From Gymnopilus junonius (taxonomy: Eukaryota; Basidiomycota; Agaricomycetes; Agaricales; Galerinaceae): a stretch of 20,874 nt of DNA. The stretch is taken from contig JADNYJ010000553.1 in the NCBI GenBank assembly GCA_015501075.1, positions 1 through 20,874 of the forward strand. Reading direction: 5' to 3'. Made by a program: the position numbers and the translations under genes. This document shows, in pieces, positions 8,628 to 19,433 of the stretch (its first letter is position 1; every line of letters starts with the position of its first letter). A model generated the notes under the pieces. That model was not told the origin of the DNA. It saw nothing but the letters and a program-made list of their open reading frames with translations, and searched no databases.

Positions 8628-11096
8628 TCATGCTCTGAGTGCGACTGAATCTATTGGCCGAGTCCCTGTTTTTGAAGGAGACATAAAATATCGTTGGTAT
8701 GCTTTCAATATCGCCCGGATTTGATGGTAAATAGTCTTGCGCCGAGCGGTCGTAGACCTTAGTCTTGTCGCGACTGATGGGCTTAGAGCACGGAAATGAT
8801 AAAGCATTTCAGGGAGATCAGCCGTTTTCAAAGCCTCTGGAAAAGGTTGAACGTAGCTCCACAGTGTCATCAATAATTTCCGGGCAGCTTCATGGGACCC
8901 CGCGGTATAGAAAGAACTGACCAGGGCATCAACGGATGCGACATCAGGTGCAATATCAGCTGCAACCATCTCCTTGAATGTCCGCATGGCCGACTCCGAA
9001 TCACGACGACGGGCGTAGGCTGTGATAATACTAGTGTACATTGCGACATTGGGATTGACACCTGATTTCTCTGCGGTTTTCATGACTTCGAACGCACCAG
9101 CGAAGTTTCCGGACAAGGCGTATCCTTCCACAAGTGCACCGAAGTGATATTCATTTGGATGCATTCCCCTTGCCATCAGAGTTCGGAGGACACGATGAGC
9201 CGATTCGACGTCCATGTGGAGGACGGAATGTCGTCGAATCCGTAAGAATACCATGACACTATCGCTCATTACTCCTCGGGCTCTAAATGATTTCAAGAGT
9301 GGATTGGCGAGGGCACGATAAGACAAGTGTTTGTCAAATGCAATACCGCCTGTTGGATCAAAGGGATCTCCGGCGTGCAAGAGACGAAGTTGTTTTCGAC
9401 GCTTTGGACCCCTTAACCTAGGAGACCACGCACCGGGAATGAACATGTCCTTTTCGTCACGAAAAATACGGGCAACAACGGGGTGCATATGTTTGAGAGA
9501 CGGACTGATATTCGAAGGCGAAAGTTTGCGAAGGACCTGGAAGAGGGTCCGAGGTCGAGGGACATTAATCTTGTTCATATACGAAAGTAAGATCTCCAAG
9601 GTTCTAGCATTTGGGCGTATATTGTTGGAATGCATGACCGAAAAAATAGCTGGTACGAATCCCAAGCCTTGACGATTGAGGATTCCTCGCAATAGCACGT
9701 TACATATCCGAGTTGTGAGAGAGATCCGCGAGACGTCTAAATGAGGGGTTTCTCCTTCATCAAAACCCTCCATAAGGCTCTCAAACGCTTCAATGGCTTG
9801 GGGAGCAGAAAGTTTTAAGGCTATGCGTACTGCAGTATTACCTTGCCCACGTAAGAAATATGCGTGCATAAACGACGCTACAAGATTGGGCGAGATAAAA
9901 TTTCCCGATGAATTCATATCCTTCCCTAGAGCAATCGCTTCGTCGAAGGCGACTTTCCGAATGAGATAATTCATGAAGATAGCGCAAGTGTTTGAATCAG
10001 GCTTTAAGAACGATCCGGACAATTGCGGAAGTTCGAAAGACACCGATGACTCGGTTGTGGCTGCGCGAGACGACACAATGATTGGAACTATGTTCGAGAT
10101 ACTCTCAGTATCGAACAACATTAAAAGGCGGGCAGTGCTTGATAAATCATCGGTGTCCAAGGAGGACTGAATGAGTCGATTGACAACAGAGATCCTTGCT
10201 TCTGGATTTAGATCAAACAGGCTGTCGAGAGCATTCTGACGGACTTGAGAATCGGCACCATATCTCCGGTATAGATTGCTGATCAAAGAGTGAGTAGTTG
10301 CGTCCATCTGAAAGCCAGCTGCCTTCATATCCCGAAGACATGCTTTAGCACTTTCCAGATCATCATTTCGCAAACAGCCTGAAAGAATGATGTGATACGT
10401 CCTTCGCGTCGGGGATATACCCGCAGCTTGGAATTCTTCTGGTATTCGTCGAAGAAGGGAAAATCTTTGGCTCTCCAGTAAAGCCAAAGCACGCCAGTTG
10501 AGAAGCCTCAGGGTGGTATGGCCAATATGGTTGGATGCTGAAGCAACGACTCCAAGCATGATATCCCAGTTTGACGACTTGGCGAGGTGGAAAGAGACGG
10601 ATTCATAAGCGCTCGCATTAAGTGTGCACCCCAGCTTGTAGGCGAGGTCGAGAACCTGCAGGGAATAATGGGGAGTTTGGGACTGTGCCAGCTCCTTGAC
10701 TGTTTCTCGTAACCTTTTCCTATCAGAAAAGAAGGCAAACAGAGGATGGAAATCTTTAATGAATTGCAAAATCTTTTCTTGGGCCAAATTGGATGCTAAC
10801 GCATTGATGACGCGTTCCAATTCGGGAGCGCTGCTCTGAGAATGTGGGTATTTTGGGACATTCTCGACGCATTCGACTCGATCTCTTGAAGACGCTGAGG
10901 AAGTTGACGGAACAACAGCTCTTGCGTGTCGAGTGGAGGAGGGACGTCGGCCAGAACTGAACACTGGTCTGCATGCTAGGTGCTTGCATGTTAAGATGAT
11001 CGATTCCAGATGTCGCTTCTGAGCAAAGAAAGACCTCTGGAGCATGGACAGACGGTAAAGCACCCAGAGGACGGACCGCGTACGCAGATCTGGCAT
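8628..11096 (-). CDS. Pentatricopeptide repeat (PPR) protein, probably mitochondrial, 822 aa, single exon
   Basis: PPR proteins bind organellar RNA and act in processing, stability or translation of mitochondrial transcripts. The first 60 residues are rich in Arg, Ser and hydrophobics with almost no acidic residues (MPDLRTRSVLWVLYRLSMLQ), fitting a mitochondrial presequence. Helical-pair repeats are clearest at residues 230-275 (TYHIILSGCLRNDDLESAKA) and in tandem at 630-745 (PNEYHFGALVEGYALSGNFA, PNVAMYTSIITAYARRRDSE, PDVASVDALVSSFYTAGSHE); the middle is degenerate helical repeat. A basic block LRGPKRRKQLR lies near 561-571. No intron and no frame break in 2.47 kb, unlike its neighbours. Its start lies under 110 bp from the SLC35F5-like gene transcribed the other way. 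The exact RNA target is unknown. Confidence 0.85.
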   Translation of the reverse strand: MPDLRTRSVLWVLYRLSMLQRSFFAQKRHLESIILTCKHLACRPVFSSGRRPSSTRHARAVVPSTSSASSRDRVECVENVPKYPHSQSSAPELERVINALASNLAQEKILQFIKDFHPLFAFFSDRKRLRETVKELAQSQTPHYSLQVLDLAYKLGCTLNASAYESVSFHLAKSSNWDIMLGVVASASNHIGHTTLRLLNWRALALLESQRFSLLRRIPEEFQAAGISPTRRTYHIILSGCLRNDDLESAKACLRDMKAAGFQMDATTHSLISNLYRRYGADSQVRQNALDSLFDLNPEARISVVNRLIQSSLDTDDLSSTARLLMLFDTESISNIVPIIVSSRAATTESSVSFELPQLSGSFLKPDSNTCAIFMNYLIRKVAFDEAIALGKDMNSSGNFISPNLVASFMHAYFLRGQGNTAVRIALKLSAPQAIEAFESLMEGFDEGETPHLDVSRISLTTRICNVLLRGILNRQGLGFVPAIFSVMHSNNIRPNARTLEILLSYMNKINVPRPRTLFQVLRKLSPSNISPSLKHMHPVVARIFRDEKDMFIPGAWSPRLRGPKRRKQLRLLHAGDPFDPTGGIAFDKHLSYRALANPLLKSFRARGVMSDSVMVFLRIRRHSVLHMDVESAHRVLRTLMARGMHPNEYHFGALVEGYALSGNFAGAFEVMKTAEKSGVNPNVAMYTSIITAYARRRDSESAMRTFKEMVAADIAPDVASVDALVSSFYTAGSHEAARKLLMTLWSYVQPFPEALKTADLPEMLYHFRALSPSVATRLRSTTARRKTIYHQIRAILKAYQRYFMSPSKTGTRPIDSVALRA

Positions 11097-11129
11097 TTCG
11101 AAGGTCAGAAGACAGGATGAAGAAAAAAA

Positions 11130-12964
11130 ATGAAAAAGCCCCAGACCTTCTGCAAAAGTAATGTGAGTGACTATAATATGTGCACCATGGAATACAGGTG
11201 GAGCCTCTGTTCAGCAGACTCAGAAACCACTGTCAAGTGGGACAGAACAGTTTTACGAGCCTTTGCAGAGTCGCAGACGGGTTCCGAGTCGGGATATGCC
11301 TGGCTTCTCACGCCGCTTCTTATGTAAGTCGCCAATCGCAACTCCAAAGTTGTCGCGTAAATGCAGCATCGAATGGTTCAGGAGTCAATCGCAATGGACA
11401 CTTTGCAAGACGATAGCGCGACAGCTCTCCAAGAGCCTCGAAAACGGCGTTCTTCTACCACAGGGACTATTTCATCGGCATTGGCCTTCTGTTGCTCGTC
11501 GTCTTGCTGTGGACTTCATCTAATTTCGTTACACAAGTATGCGACACGTCCTAGATTCCCCCCAAATCGTATCTCATTGCACATGCTAGGATATATATGA
11601 AGGTGGATACGACAAGCCCTTTCTGTTAGCTCCTTGTGTATTACCTTCTTTGGCACTCAACACATTTATGTCGCAGAATTACGTACATGAACACCAGCTC
11701 TTTCGCTCTGTACCTAATCCCCTTCCTTGTTCGGAAGTGGAGAACACGACTCGGGATCAAGCCAAGATCATATCCGGTAGAAAGGTGTGTTATCTTATAA
11801 TAGTTCACCTCTGTAAGGCTTTTAATTGGTTGCAGGTCTTCAATAGAATACCAACGTCTAGGCAACGATGACGATCGTAACGTATGTCTGTACATCCTTG
11901 CATCCTATATATGATCTCTGATATCCTCCTAGTCTTCCCTTCGTCAACCTGACTTTCTTCCCGAAAGCCACATAACTCAAGTTCATCAGTCTCTTCCTCT
12001 GACCGAGCGAGAGACAGCCAGTCTGGCTTTCACCTTCTGTTTGATCTGGTTTGCTGCCAACTGGTCTGTTAATGCTTCTCTTGGTTACACCAGTGTGGCA
12101 AGCGCCACTATCCTTTCCAGCATGAGTGGTGCGTAGGATTTCAAATTTCTTTTCAGGATTATAAATCAAAAGTGCTGCAGGATTCTTTACTCTGGCCTTT
12201 GGTCGGTTGTTCCACGTCGAAGTGCTCACCGTTCTGAAGATAGGTGCTGTTTTTACAAGTTGGTTATTTTGGACCCTGATTTCGTAGCCTGCCTTATTCT
12301 CTTTTGCAGTTTCACTGGGGTCGTTCTTGTTTCTAAATCTGATTCAGAAACGAAGAGGCTCTGGGGCTCAGCATCACATCATACACTCCATGAAATGAAC
12401 GTCGATTCCCGCGCAACCTTTGGAGACGCGTTGGCCCTCGTCTCAGCTCTGTTCTATGCAATGTATGTAGTTCTCCTCAAAGTTCAGATCAAATCAGAGG
12501 CAAGGGTCGATATGCAATTATTCTTTGGCTTCGTTGGACTCTTCAACATACTTGTGTGTTGGCCCATTGGTGTCGTCCTCCACCTAGCAAGGATAGAAAT
12601 TTTTGAGTTGCCTCCTAATACGAAAGCCCTTTATGCGGTCTTAGTAAACGTATGTCCTGAATTGTGTGCTGTGCTATTCTAGATTCTGACTCTGTGGCCA
12701 TTCTTTCAGATGGCCATTACTCTGTCAAGTGACTATCTTTATGTCCTTGCAATGCTCAAGACAACGCCCTTAGTTGTAACAATTGGTCTGAGTCTCACCA
12801 TTCCTGTCGCTGTCTTGGGGGATTTCATACGTAACAAGCCAATTCATGGTCAGGTTATCGTTGGCGCATTGTTGGTGTTGTGCAGTTTTTTGGCCGTTGG
12901 TTCGGAAGATTCAAGGGAAGATGTGGAAGATGCACCTATACCCATAGCAGAGGATACCCCATGA
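11130..12964 (+). CDS. SLC35F5/THI74-like drug/metabolite transporter (DMT superfamily), multi-exon
   Basis: A multi-span transporter, probably of the vacuolar or another internal membrane, in the SLC35F group with yeast Thi74/YML018C; substrate unknown. Exons read DYFIGIGLLLLVVLLWTSSN (TM1), DIYEGGYDKPFL, TYMNTSSFALYLIPFLVRKW, SSIEYQRLGNDDDRN, FTFCLIWFAANWSVNASLGY and TSVASATILSSMSG (family signature), FFTLAFGRLFHVEVLTVLKI, FTGVVLVSKSDSE, FGDALALVSALFYAMYVVLL, DMQLFFGFVGLFNILVCWPI, MAITLSSDYLYVLAMLKTTP and VIVGALLVLCSFLAVGS. Introns: 11537-11589, 11625-11676, 11785-11835, 11882-11932, 12129-12180, about 12263-12309 and 12650-12709. The N-terminus is unresolved: sequence from 11200 (VQQTQKPLSSGTEQFYEPLQ) looks coding but lacks a clear ATG. 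An intron 11324-11435 joins it in frame; a shorter one (11324-11366) leaves an in-frame TAG at 11414. The start coordinate is approximate. Confidence 0.82.
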
Positions 12965-13078
12965 AGGTATAGGATGCCTCAACCTTGGACTGCTGATCAT
13001 TTAGACACTCCTAATGAACACGTCATATTACAGGCACTGTATAGTAATTGTATATTATTTGGGTACTGGTAAATGCAA

Positions 13079-14119
13079 TTAGTCCATGGTAATCCCTTTG
13101 TCTCTAATCTGAGAGGTAATGATACAAGATTGTGGGTTACCATCTAACTGGGCAACCCATTGCCGCGCAGTAGACTGATATCCTATATCTGACAGAAGTG
13201 GTGCCAAAAAAATTTGCGGGGCAAAAAATGTGCCAGCTTGATTATATGCGTCAGGCGTGTTGACAGGGTGATTCGTGGCTCTTTGGTCCGTTGAATTGCT
13301 TTGAAATGGCTGAACAAACCCACTATGGATCAAGATGGTAATAAAGCCATGACAAGAACGAAGGCTTTCAAGAATAGAAAAAATGTTTCTGGAAACGATA
13401 CTCAAAGGCGAGGTAGAGTATAGCTGTTCGGCTCTGAATCGGTCCAGCCAGTAAAAAGAGTCAATTGAATGTACGGCCAACATGCCTAGATCCATCCCCT
13501 GCACGTTCTTCGCATGGTATTGGGGCAAGTACGCCAATGTCGCAGAGAGTTGTTCTGAAGAAGTCGGACGAAAAATATGAACGCGCCCCAGACATCGCTC
13601 AACGACTGGTATGACAGACTTAGAAGGCAGTAGGGCCTGCAAGCGGTCCAAAAGAACATCATGAAGTCGTGAAATCCGAAAGTGGCCATCGAGATCCATG
13701 ATGAACGCGGCCCTGTCCCACCCCCCAACGAACTCTGAGAGGTAATGAGCAGGCATGATGCATGTGGCCACGAGAAAATGAAGCAGATGTGTCTTCCCGC
13801 TTCCCGGACGGCCTTGGATTTGAATCACGTCGCCAGCATTCAACGAGGAGCGAGACCCGTTGGGCTCGCCTGCTATAGCGGACAAGTACGAATCAAGCGA
13901 AGGAATGCCGGTCGGGCCATATGGCTTTACTAAATGGAAGGGGTGAGGACAAGAAGAACATAACTCGATGCAGCGCACTTTTCTGCTGTACGGAGGTCAG
14001 TAGCTACGATGAGGGATAATCAGGACAAGGACGTTGGTAAGTCAGGGTAATTAGCGCACCTGCTGGAGGGATTCAGATTGAATATCACGAAGCAATTGGT
14101 CCGCTGTTGTGTCGTCCAT
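13079..14119 (-). CDS. XRCC2: XRCC2-like RAD51 paralog (homologous recombination)
   Basis: XRCC2 works with the other RAD51 paralogs in homologous-recombination repair. The RecA-like core has a Walker A loop GRPGSGKT (about residues 78-85), then AAFIMDLDGHFRISRLHDVL, and HSIDSFYWLDRFRAEQL, whose FYW-x-D/R signature is typical of XRCC2. A first exon of 20 codons (14119-14060, MDDTTADQLLRDIQSESLQQ) joins through intron 13986-14059 to the main exon, but the frame fits only if one A is removed from the four-A run (T at 13979-13982). That gives 321 residues, close to the family size. The Walker B aspartate position holds His (CAT at 13471-13469). The 3' end converges on the SLC35F5-like gene 114 bp away. 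Confidence 0.8.
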
Positions 14120-14314
14120 TGTCACGAAGGAGGGTGATGGTGCATGGCCAAGGAACAACCGAAATCAAAATTATCTTGCGCTTGTACCTTGAATAGCCGC
14201 TTTTCGTTCTTTTTCTGATTCACTTACTGAGAACTGCACACACGACCCTTTGGCTTGTGCTGGTCATCGTAGCCATCTATTTACGACTTTACGACCTTCA
14301 CAGACTAGCACGAC
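14120..14314. promoter_or_regulatory. Shared 195-bp promoter region of XRCC2 and the coiled-coil gene
   Basis: The two genes are transcribed outward from this gap. I see no TATA box or recognised site, which fits TATA-less housekeeping promoters. Confidence 0.4.
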
Positions 14315-16704
14315 ATGGCGACCACGTCGACAAAATCAAGCCCCGCCTCTAAACGCGTGTCCTCCTCCTCGCCCTCACAAACTGTATCTCCCTCTTTGAC
14401 CCGAGGTGCCACTGCCCGCTCAGCAGCTTCTCCTCGACTTTCAACTCTTAATTCCGGCGCATCTCGCCGTCCTGCCGCGAAAAGCTCTTCTCCTACCCCT
14501 AATGCAGAAGTGAATGAGGCTCTTGCAGCCTCTCTCAAGCAGGAAACTGACCAGAAGGAACAGGTATGCAAATGACTGGATTTTCCGTATCTTTTCGTTA
14601 ACTGATGGCACATCCACCTTCTCAGCTTCTTGTCCAAATCCAGGAAAAGGACCAACTAATCTCAAACTATATCATCGAAAGCAGCAACCTGACCTCCGCA
14701 CTTTCCAGTGCAGAAACAAGACTCAGCGAGCTGTATGCAGAACAGTCACGATCGGAAATGGAAATGGCCCAGCGTATGGATATCTCGGACAAATTAAGAG
14801 AACAAGTGCGCGACTTGGAGAAGGAGAAACGGGATCTGCAGAGAAGGTATAACGAACAGGTAGCAATTTCATCATTTGTCGCTTTCTTCTTGTTTTGACT
14901 TTTCTTTTCCAGACAGCAACGTTCGATGCGGAGCGCCAGGCCTTCTACGACAATGAACAGCATCTCAAATCCCGTATCCAGTCCCTTTCTCAAGCTCGCA
15001 AAACATTGCCGCCTGCTGTAATTGAACCAGAAACGGAAGATGATCCAACAGACGAAGAGCAGGCTGTAATACACAACCAAGTACCTGAAACTAAGCAGGA
15101 CCTTAACGACCCGGAGAACGAGCCCGCGGAGATGACATCTCTCAAGCTGGAGTTATCAACACTCTCTACGTCATATTCATCCTTACAGAGTACTCTCATC
15201 TTGATGCAGACACAATTGGTGGATCTCAAGAGGGTCAATCAAGAACTTCAGGAGGAAAATGAAAGCTATATGATTCTCCTGAGAGAGAAGACACTCAGCG
15301 GACAGTTCGACCTCATCAGGCAAGTCGGGGTAGCAAGCAGTGATGGGACGACTCTTCTGCGACCGAGGAAAATGAAAGTACAGATGTCAGCAGCATGGGC
15401 AGTCTTAATCGAACCCCTCTGGATAGAGTCGAAGAGGAGTCAGAAGTTATGCCATCAGATGATCTAGAAGAATTGTCTAGTCAAGATGTACTTCATTCTT
15501 CCCGTGGTGCTCGCCATGGCAGGCCAGAACGCAAACGTACATCTTCCACACATTTCAGTCGCGGGAGTCGTTGGCTGATCTCCCTATCACGGGCCCTGGG
15601 CTGGACCTAGCAGCTGAACTCGGACGTGCTGAGAATAAGGACATTCTAGCGGGCAATGTCATCGACGATCGTGAACGCTCTGCTCTCCCTGCGAAGGCAA
15701 GAAAGGGTAAGAAAAGCCAGGACGGCTATAAAATTCCTCACTCGGAAAGCGCTGGATTGGACTCGTCGATCTCGAACGCGGATATTGATGCTCTCCGAAC
15801 AGAGGTCAAGTCACTGAAGGATGCCAATAAAGCCCTCTCACTATATGCTTCGAAGATCATTGATCGTATTATTGCCCAGGAAGGGTTTGAACACGTCTTG
15901 GCCGTCGACTACGAGAAGAACCCTGAACCTCCCACACCTTCCACGGCTATTCCTCGTTCCAACGCTTACAAGTCGCGGCCATTCAGTCAGCCAACTGCTA
16001 GATCACAGTCGGTTAATTTCGGGCGTCCTTCAAATGCTGAAGTAAAACCAATCTCGACAAGTTCGTCCGCATCCGATCCTAAAGCGAAGAGGCGTTCGCT
16101 ATCTTTTGATTGGTCGTCCTTTTCTCTCTTTAATGCTGAAAAGAAACCAGAGCCAGCTCCAAGCCTTCGCCCTCTGACCTTGAAGCCAGGCGCAGCGCAT
16201 GTCACTGGTGCTCGAAAGCTCGAAACAGTAGAGGATGAAGAGGACCGTAAAGAGAGAGAAAGATTACATGCTACAATGAAATTAATGGGCATTCAACCTC
16301 CCGCCCAGTCTGCATCGCGTTCTCCTGTCCCACCTGCTGCGGAACGGTCATCTAGCGCACCGAACCCTACTACAAAAAGCAACCGACGCTTCTCTCTGTT
16401 CGGGTCAAGGACATCGAGCGAAAAATCGGATGTACCTGTAAATAACTCTCCTTCGGAACCTGGTCAATTTAACCAATCTCCCTTCGGCCTGACGGAAGAG
16501 GCCCTGGAACATGCTGAAGCGCAGAACTCTCTTGCTGCCCTCGATGCACGGGAGCGTGACTTAAGCGCTGAAATTGCCAAAGGTGCAGCCGGTGGCTTCA
16601 CAGAGATTGCAAGAAGAACTAGCAGAAGAGGTAGGAAGAGTGCTGGAGGTAGCAGTGGAAGCACTGTATGGAGTGCCGGAATGAGCGGCCATGGCGATGA
16701 CTAA
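14315..16704 (+). CDS. Uncharacterised coiled-coil, low-complexity protein, about 757 aa, two apparent frameshifts
   Basis: I do not recognise a named family. Exons are 14315-14563, 14626-14859 and 14913-16704. A Ser/Thr/Ala-rich, basic N-terminus (about 70 residues) leads into long coiled coil: LLVQIQEKDQLISNYIIESS, LREQVRDLEKEKRDLQRRYN, then after an acidic linker LDLKRVNQELQEENESYMI-type heptads ending LLREKTLSGQF. A second acidic segment, a further short coil (ALRTEVKSLKDANKALSLYA), a Pro/Ser-rich region with basic patches (RRSLSFDWSSFSLF) and a helical tail (ALEHAEAQNSLAALDARERD) ending in Gly/Ser follow. Frame continuity needs one G added at GGG 15345-15347 and one at GGG 15563-15565; the corrected length is then divisible by three. 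A scaffold or cytoskeletal role is possible but only inferred. Confidence 0.75.
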
Positions 16705-16947
16705 CGAATTATTCTCTTTTGAACTGCAGGAGCTAGGATATTTTGTGTATGATTGGTTAAATGTTACATGTATCATGGGACAGTCATTGTTACTTGTAAT
16801 ATCGTCGCCTAACATGAATAAATCTAGGTGGACTAATATTATACCCTGCTTTTGTATCTATGTAATGCACTGAAATTTGGTGGACGCAATTGACTAGAAA
16901 GAACCGCTTTCTCCAGGGGGTTGGAACGGCAAGGAAGTTCTGTTTCT
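16705..16947. other. Convergent 3' region of the coiled-coil gene and SLX9
   Basis: About 240 bp with two gene ends. AATAAA at 16817-16822 is a plausible polyadenylation signal for the plus-strand gene. Nothing else is apparent. Confidence 0.4.
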
Positions 16948-17729
16948 TCATGATTTACCTTTTGTACCGTGAATCAGTAGTGTGTTTTGTGCATGGGTAC
17001 GTATTGTCTGGAAAGGATTTGCAGAAAATTCAGAATTGGTGAGGATGAGAGGGTGCCTCAATCGCTCGAGCTTGCTACTGATGAAGTCAGATTTGGGGGA
17101 AAAAAGAAGAAGACATCTGCACAAACAGAACTCGCTTCCTCTGCGCTTTTGATAGAGTAGAGGTGCCTCCTTTTCCTATTGTCCTAGGTTTAACAGCTGG
17201 TTCTGTCTTTGTCTCATCCTGCGATGCACCGATTGTATTCAGAGGTTCCTGCTGTGCCAGTGCATCTTTCTCCAATGTGACCAGCGCAGACTGAAGGTCA
17301 CTCAATCCTCCAGTAAGTTGTTCCTTCGCTTTGCGTTTCATGCGCCGTTGGTGCGACTTGGAACCTTGGGTTACACTTAAACCGAATTCTGCAAATATGA
17401 ATGACAGTATTTCTTAGTTCAGCGTAAAGCACGTTTATGTATTGAGCTTACTTTGCAGAAATGCCTCCCGTTTTTCAATTTGTTTTACTTTTTTGCTCTG
17501 CTGGATTGTAACTTCAGGACCATCTGGCTCGGATTGGCTCAACAATGGTTCACTTATTTGGGTCTCTGTCTCCGAAATTTTCAAAGACTGGGTTTCGTCG
17601 ACGGCCGCCTGAGATGATTGCGGTAATTTGACCGACGAATTGTGCCTTCCATGACGAATACGAGCCGCTTTAGGCTGCGTCGCGAAGATTAAGATCACTT
17701 TAAGTCATGATGGCGAATCAACCGACCAT
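16948..17729 (-). CDS. SLX9: Ribosome biogenesis protein SLX9 (FAM207A family)
   Basis: SLX9 is a nucleolar factor in 40S subunit maturation and export. Four exons give 204 residues: 17729-17727 (only the ATG), 17674-17452, 17388-17123 and 17070-16948. The protein begins MPKAARIRHGRHNSS and carries the family blocks KREAFLQKFGLSVTQGSKSH, QRRMKRKAKEQLTGGLSDLQ, TLSKAQRKRVLF, LERLRHPLILTNSEFSANPF and the terminal QTIRTHAQNTLLIH, rich in Lys/Arg as expected for an rRNA-associated protein. No frame breaks. The first intron (17726-17675) has a GTCGGT donor directly after the start codon. It follows the four-span membrane gene on the same strand with a 255-bp gap holding its promoter. Confidence 0.87.
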
Positions 17730-17984
17730 TTTGGTCAATCTTGAAGTCCGAAGGTCAGGCGAATAACTTGTATATCATAGAAGCTTATATGCCCACCTGC
17801 GGTGGACAAAGGTATCCAGAAACAAGGAACGTGTGAAAATCCTCGCTTTCTATTAAAAGCAATTTATAATTAGAAATGACTGAATGTGGATTCACGAAGA
17901 TGGACTGATGTACAAAATCTAATAAAACAAGGAGAGTGCGTAAGGGGGTATGAATCAATGGAATAAATATAATGGTGTCCGTAA

Positions 17985-19433
17985 TCAAGGTCGCCGCATG
18001 CTGATAGTAGGATGATGACTGTGATATTTTACCTTTTCAAAGACTCGATAGAGACTGATAACAAGATTCGAACAATATGCAATAAGGCCCACGCCGACAA
18101 GACATATCAATGCTAGCTGCTGGTCGCATATGTCATCTCCCACGCTGCCTTCAAAGTTAGGAATATTGTAATTAGGACGTGGCAGCTTGTTATACCACGA
18201 GGAGGAGGAGGCGGAAGCGCAAGGTATGAGAGAGGTAAAAAAGTTGTCGAAGCAAAGAGAGAGGGCGGCCGACCAGGCGCATATGAAGAGAACTTCGGAT
18301 AGCGTATGGGCAAGCTTCGCTGAAGTCCTCCACAGACCTAAAGGACGGCCAAAATATTCCAGCTGTCCCGGTGTGTAAGCTTTATTCCTGCAACGATATC
18401 AAGGCACTTACATAGATGGCTACCATCACATGTATCAAAGTCAAAGGTGCAAATATGATCACAACCGTGCTGTTACACTTGTTCAAAGACATGCATCGAT
18501 AACAGAAGTAAACGAACTCACGGTGAGCTACCAACTGCTCCTAAAGCATTGTGGTCGAGCTCCAGATTTCGTATTCGAATGGAAATACCCAGAGCCGCGG
18601 TTGTAAATGCGATGTTAATAAATCTAAAGAGCTGCATGGGTGTTAGGACACTTGGACGAACAAAGAGGTCGCACCACTTACTAGTGGGACATAAGTGTTT
18701 ACTAGAATGAAGGAACGAAGCTTCCTCCGTCGTAAAGCCCAGCCTGACAAATTCTTATGGCTGGAGTCGGACTGATTGTCTTCTCGAAAACCATACGACT
18801 CCTCGTCATCGTCCCTGGACTGGCGCGTGGGACCCTGTGCTGCAGGCCTTGATGTCCACGGTGTGTCCCACCCAGGTGTGTTGTTGTGCGCAAGAGTGTG
18901 TGGAGGTTGTGAGGGGATGGGAATTGATAAATGAGGGGTAGGGGACGGATCAGATTCCCTTTCTTTCTCTTTGCGAAGGAAGCCAGGCTCCCGTGGAGTT
19001 GCCGAGGTCGGCATCCATGATAAGGAGATATCTCGAAAGGATTTCCTCTCCGTCTTCGGTGAGGGAGGGATGAGATTGAAAGTGTCTTGGCGGGGACGGG
19101 TGCGGGTGAATGACCACCACCTGGATGTGCCGTCTGATGGATGGCGAGAATGAAAGGAGGTCACATCAGAAATGCGAGTCTCTGTGAGATGGGGCCCGTC
19201 GGTGGAGGGCGCGAGGTGCTCTGTGGGTGATGGCGGTTCATCGCGAGCCCAGGCTACGGATAATAATAAACGGATGTGAGGATCAGCGAAGGCGCATGAC
19301 GGAAGGAAGATGACGCACGAGGAGAGGTGACGACGATTGTCGCCGGGGGAGGCGGTCGCCGGAAGCTGCGGAGACTTGTCGAGTGGTTCAAACTAGTCGC
19401 GGATGGCGGGCGCTGGCGGGAGGATGTTGACAT
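17985..19433 (-). CDS. Four-span membrane protein with long disordered N-terminus, possibly SRF1-like (phospholipase D regulator)
   Basis: Five exons (19433-19319, 19253-18682, 18631-18522, 18469-18412, 18362-17985) give 410 residues without frame breaks. The first 225 residues are Ser/Pro/Arg-rich and hydrophilic. Four hydrophobic helices follow: LFRFINIAFTTAALGISIRI (from 230), VVIIFAPLTLIHVMVAIY (about 267), LSEVLFICAWSAALSLCF (about 300) and LALICLVGVGLIAYCSNLVI (about 375), with a Cys-bearing loop between helices 3 and 4 (FFTSLIPCAS, DDICDQQ) and a short basic tail. The arrangement resembles fungal SRF1-type proteins, regulators of phospholipase D, but that family call rests on memory of the pattern. 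It is head-to-head with the NIP30-family gene, 63 bp apart. Confidence 0.78.

Noticed and set aside
11414..11416. In-frame TAG in the SLC35F5-like gene as evidence of a pseudogene
   Set aside because: An intron with acceptor at 11434-11435 removes the stop and keeps the frame, so the break is not demonstrated.
17785..17988. 67-codon minus-strand ORF between SLX9 and the four-span gene
   Set aside because: No family resemblance; lies in the SLX9 promoter and the neighbouring 3' end.
18063..18073. ATTCGAAC resembling a tRNA B box
   Set aside because: Within the coding exon of the membrane protein, lacks the GGTTC core and any A box or acceptor stem at proper spacing.
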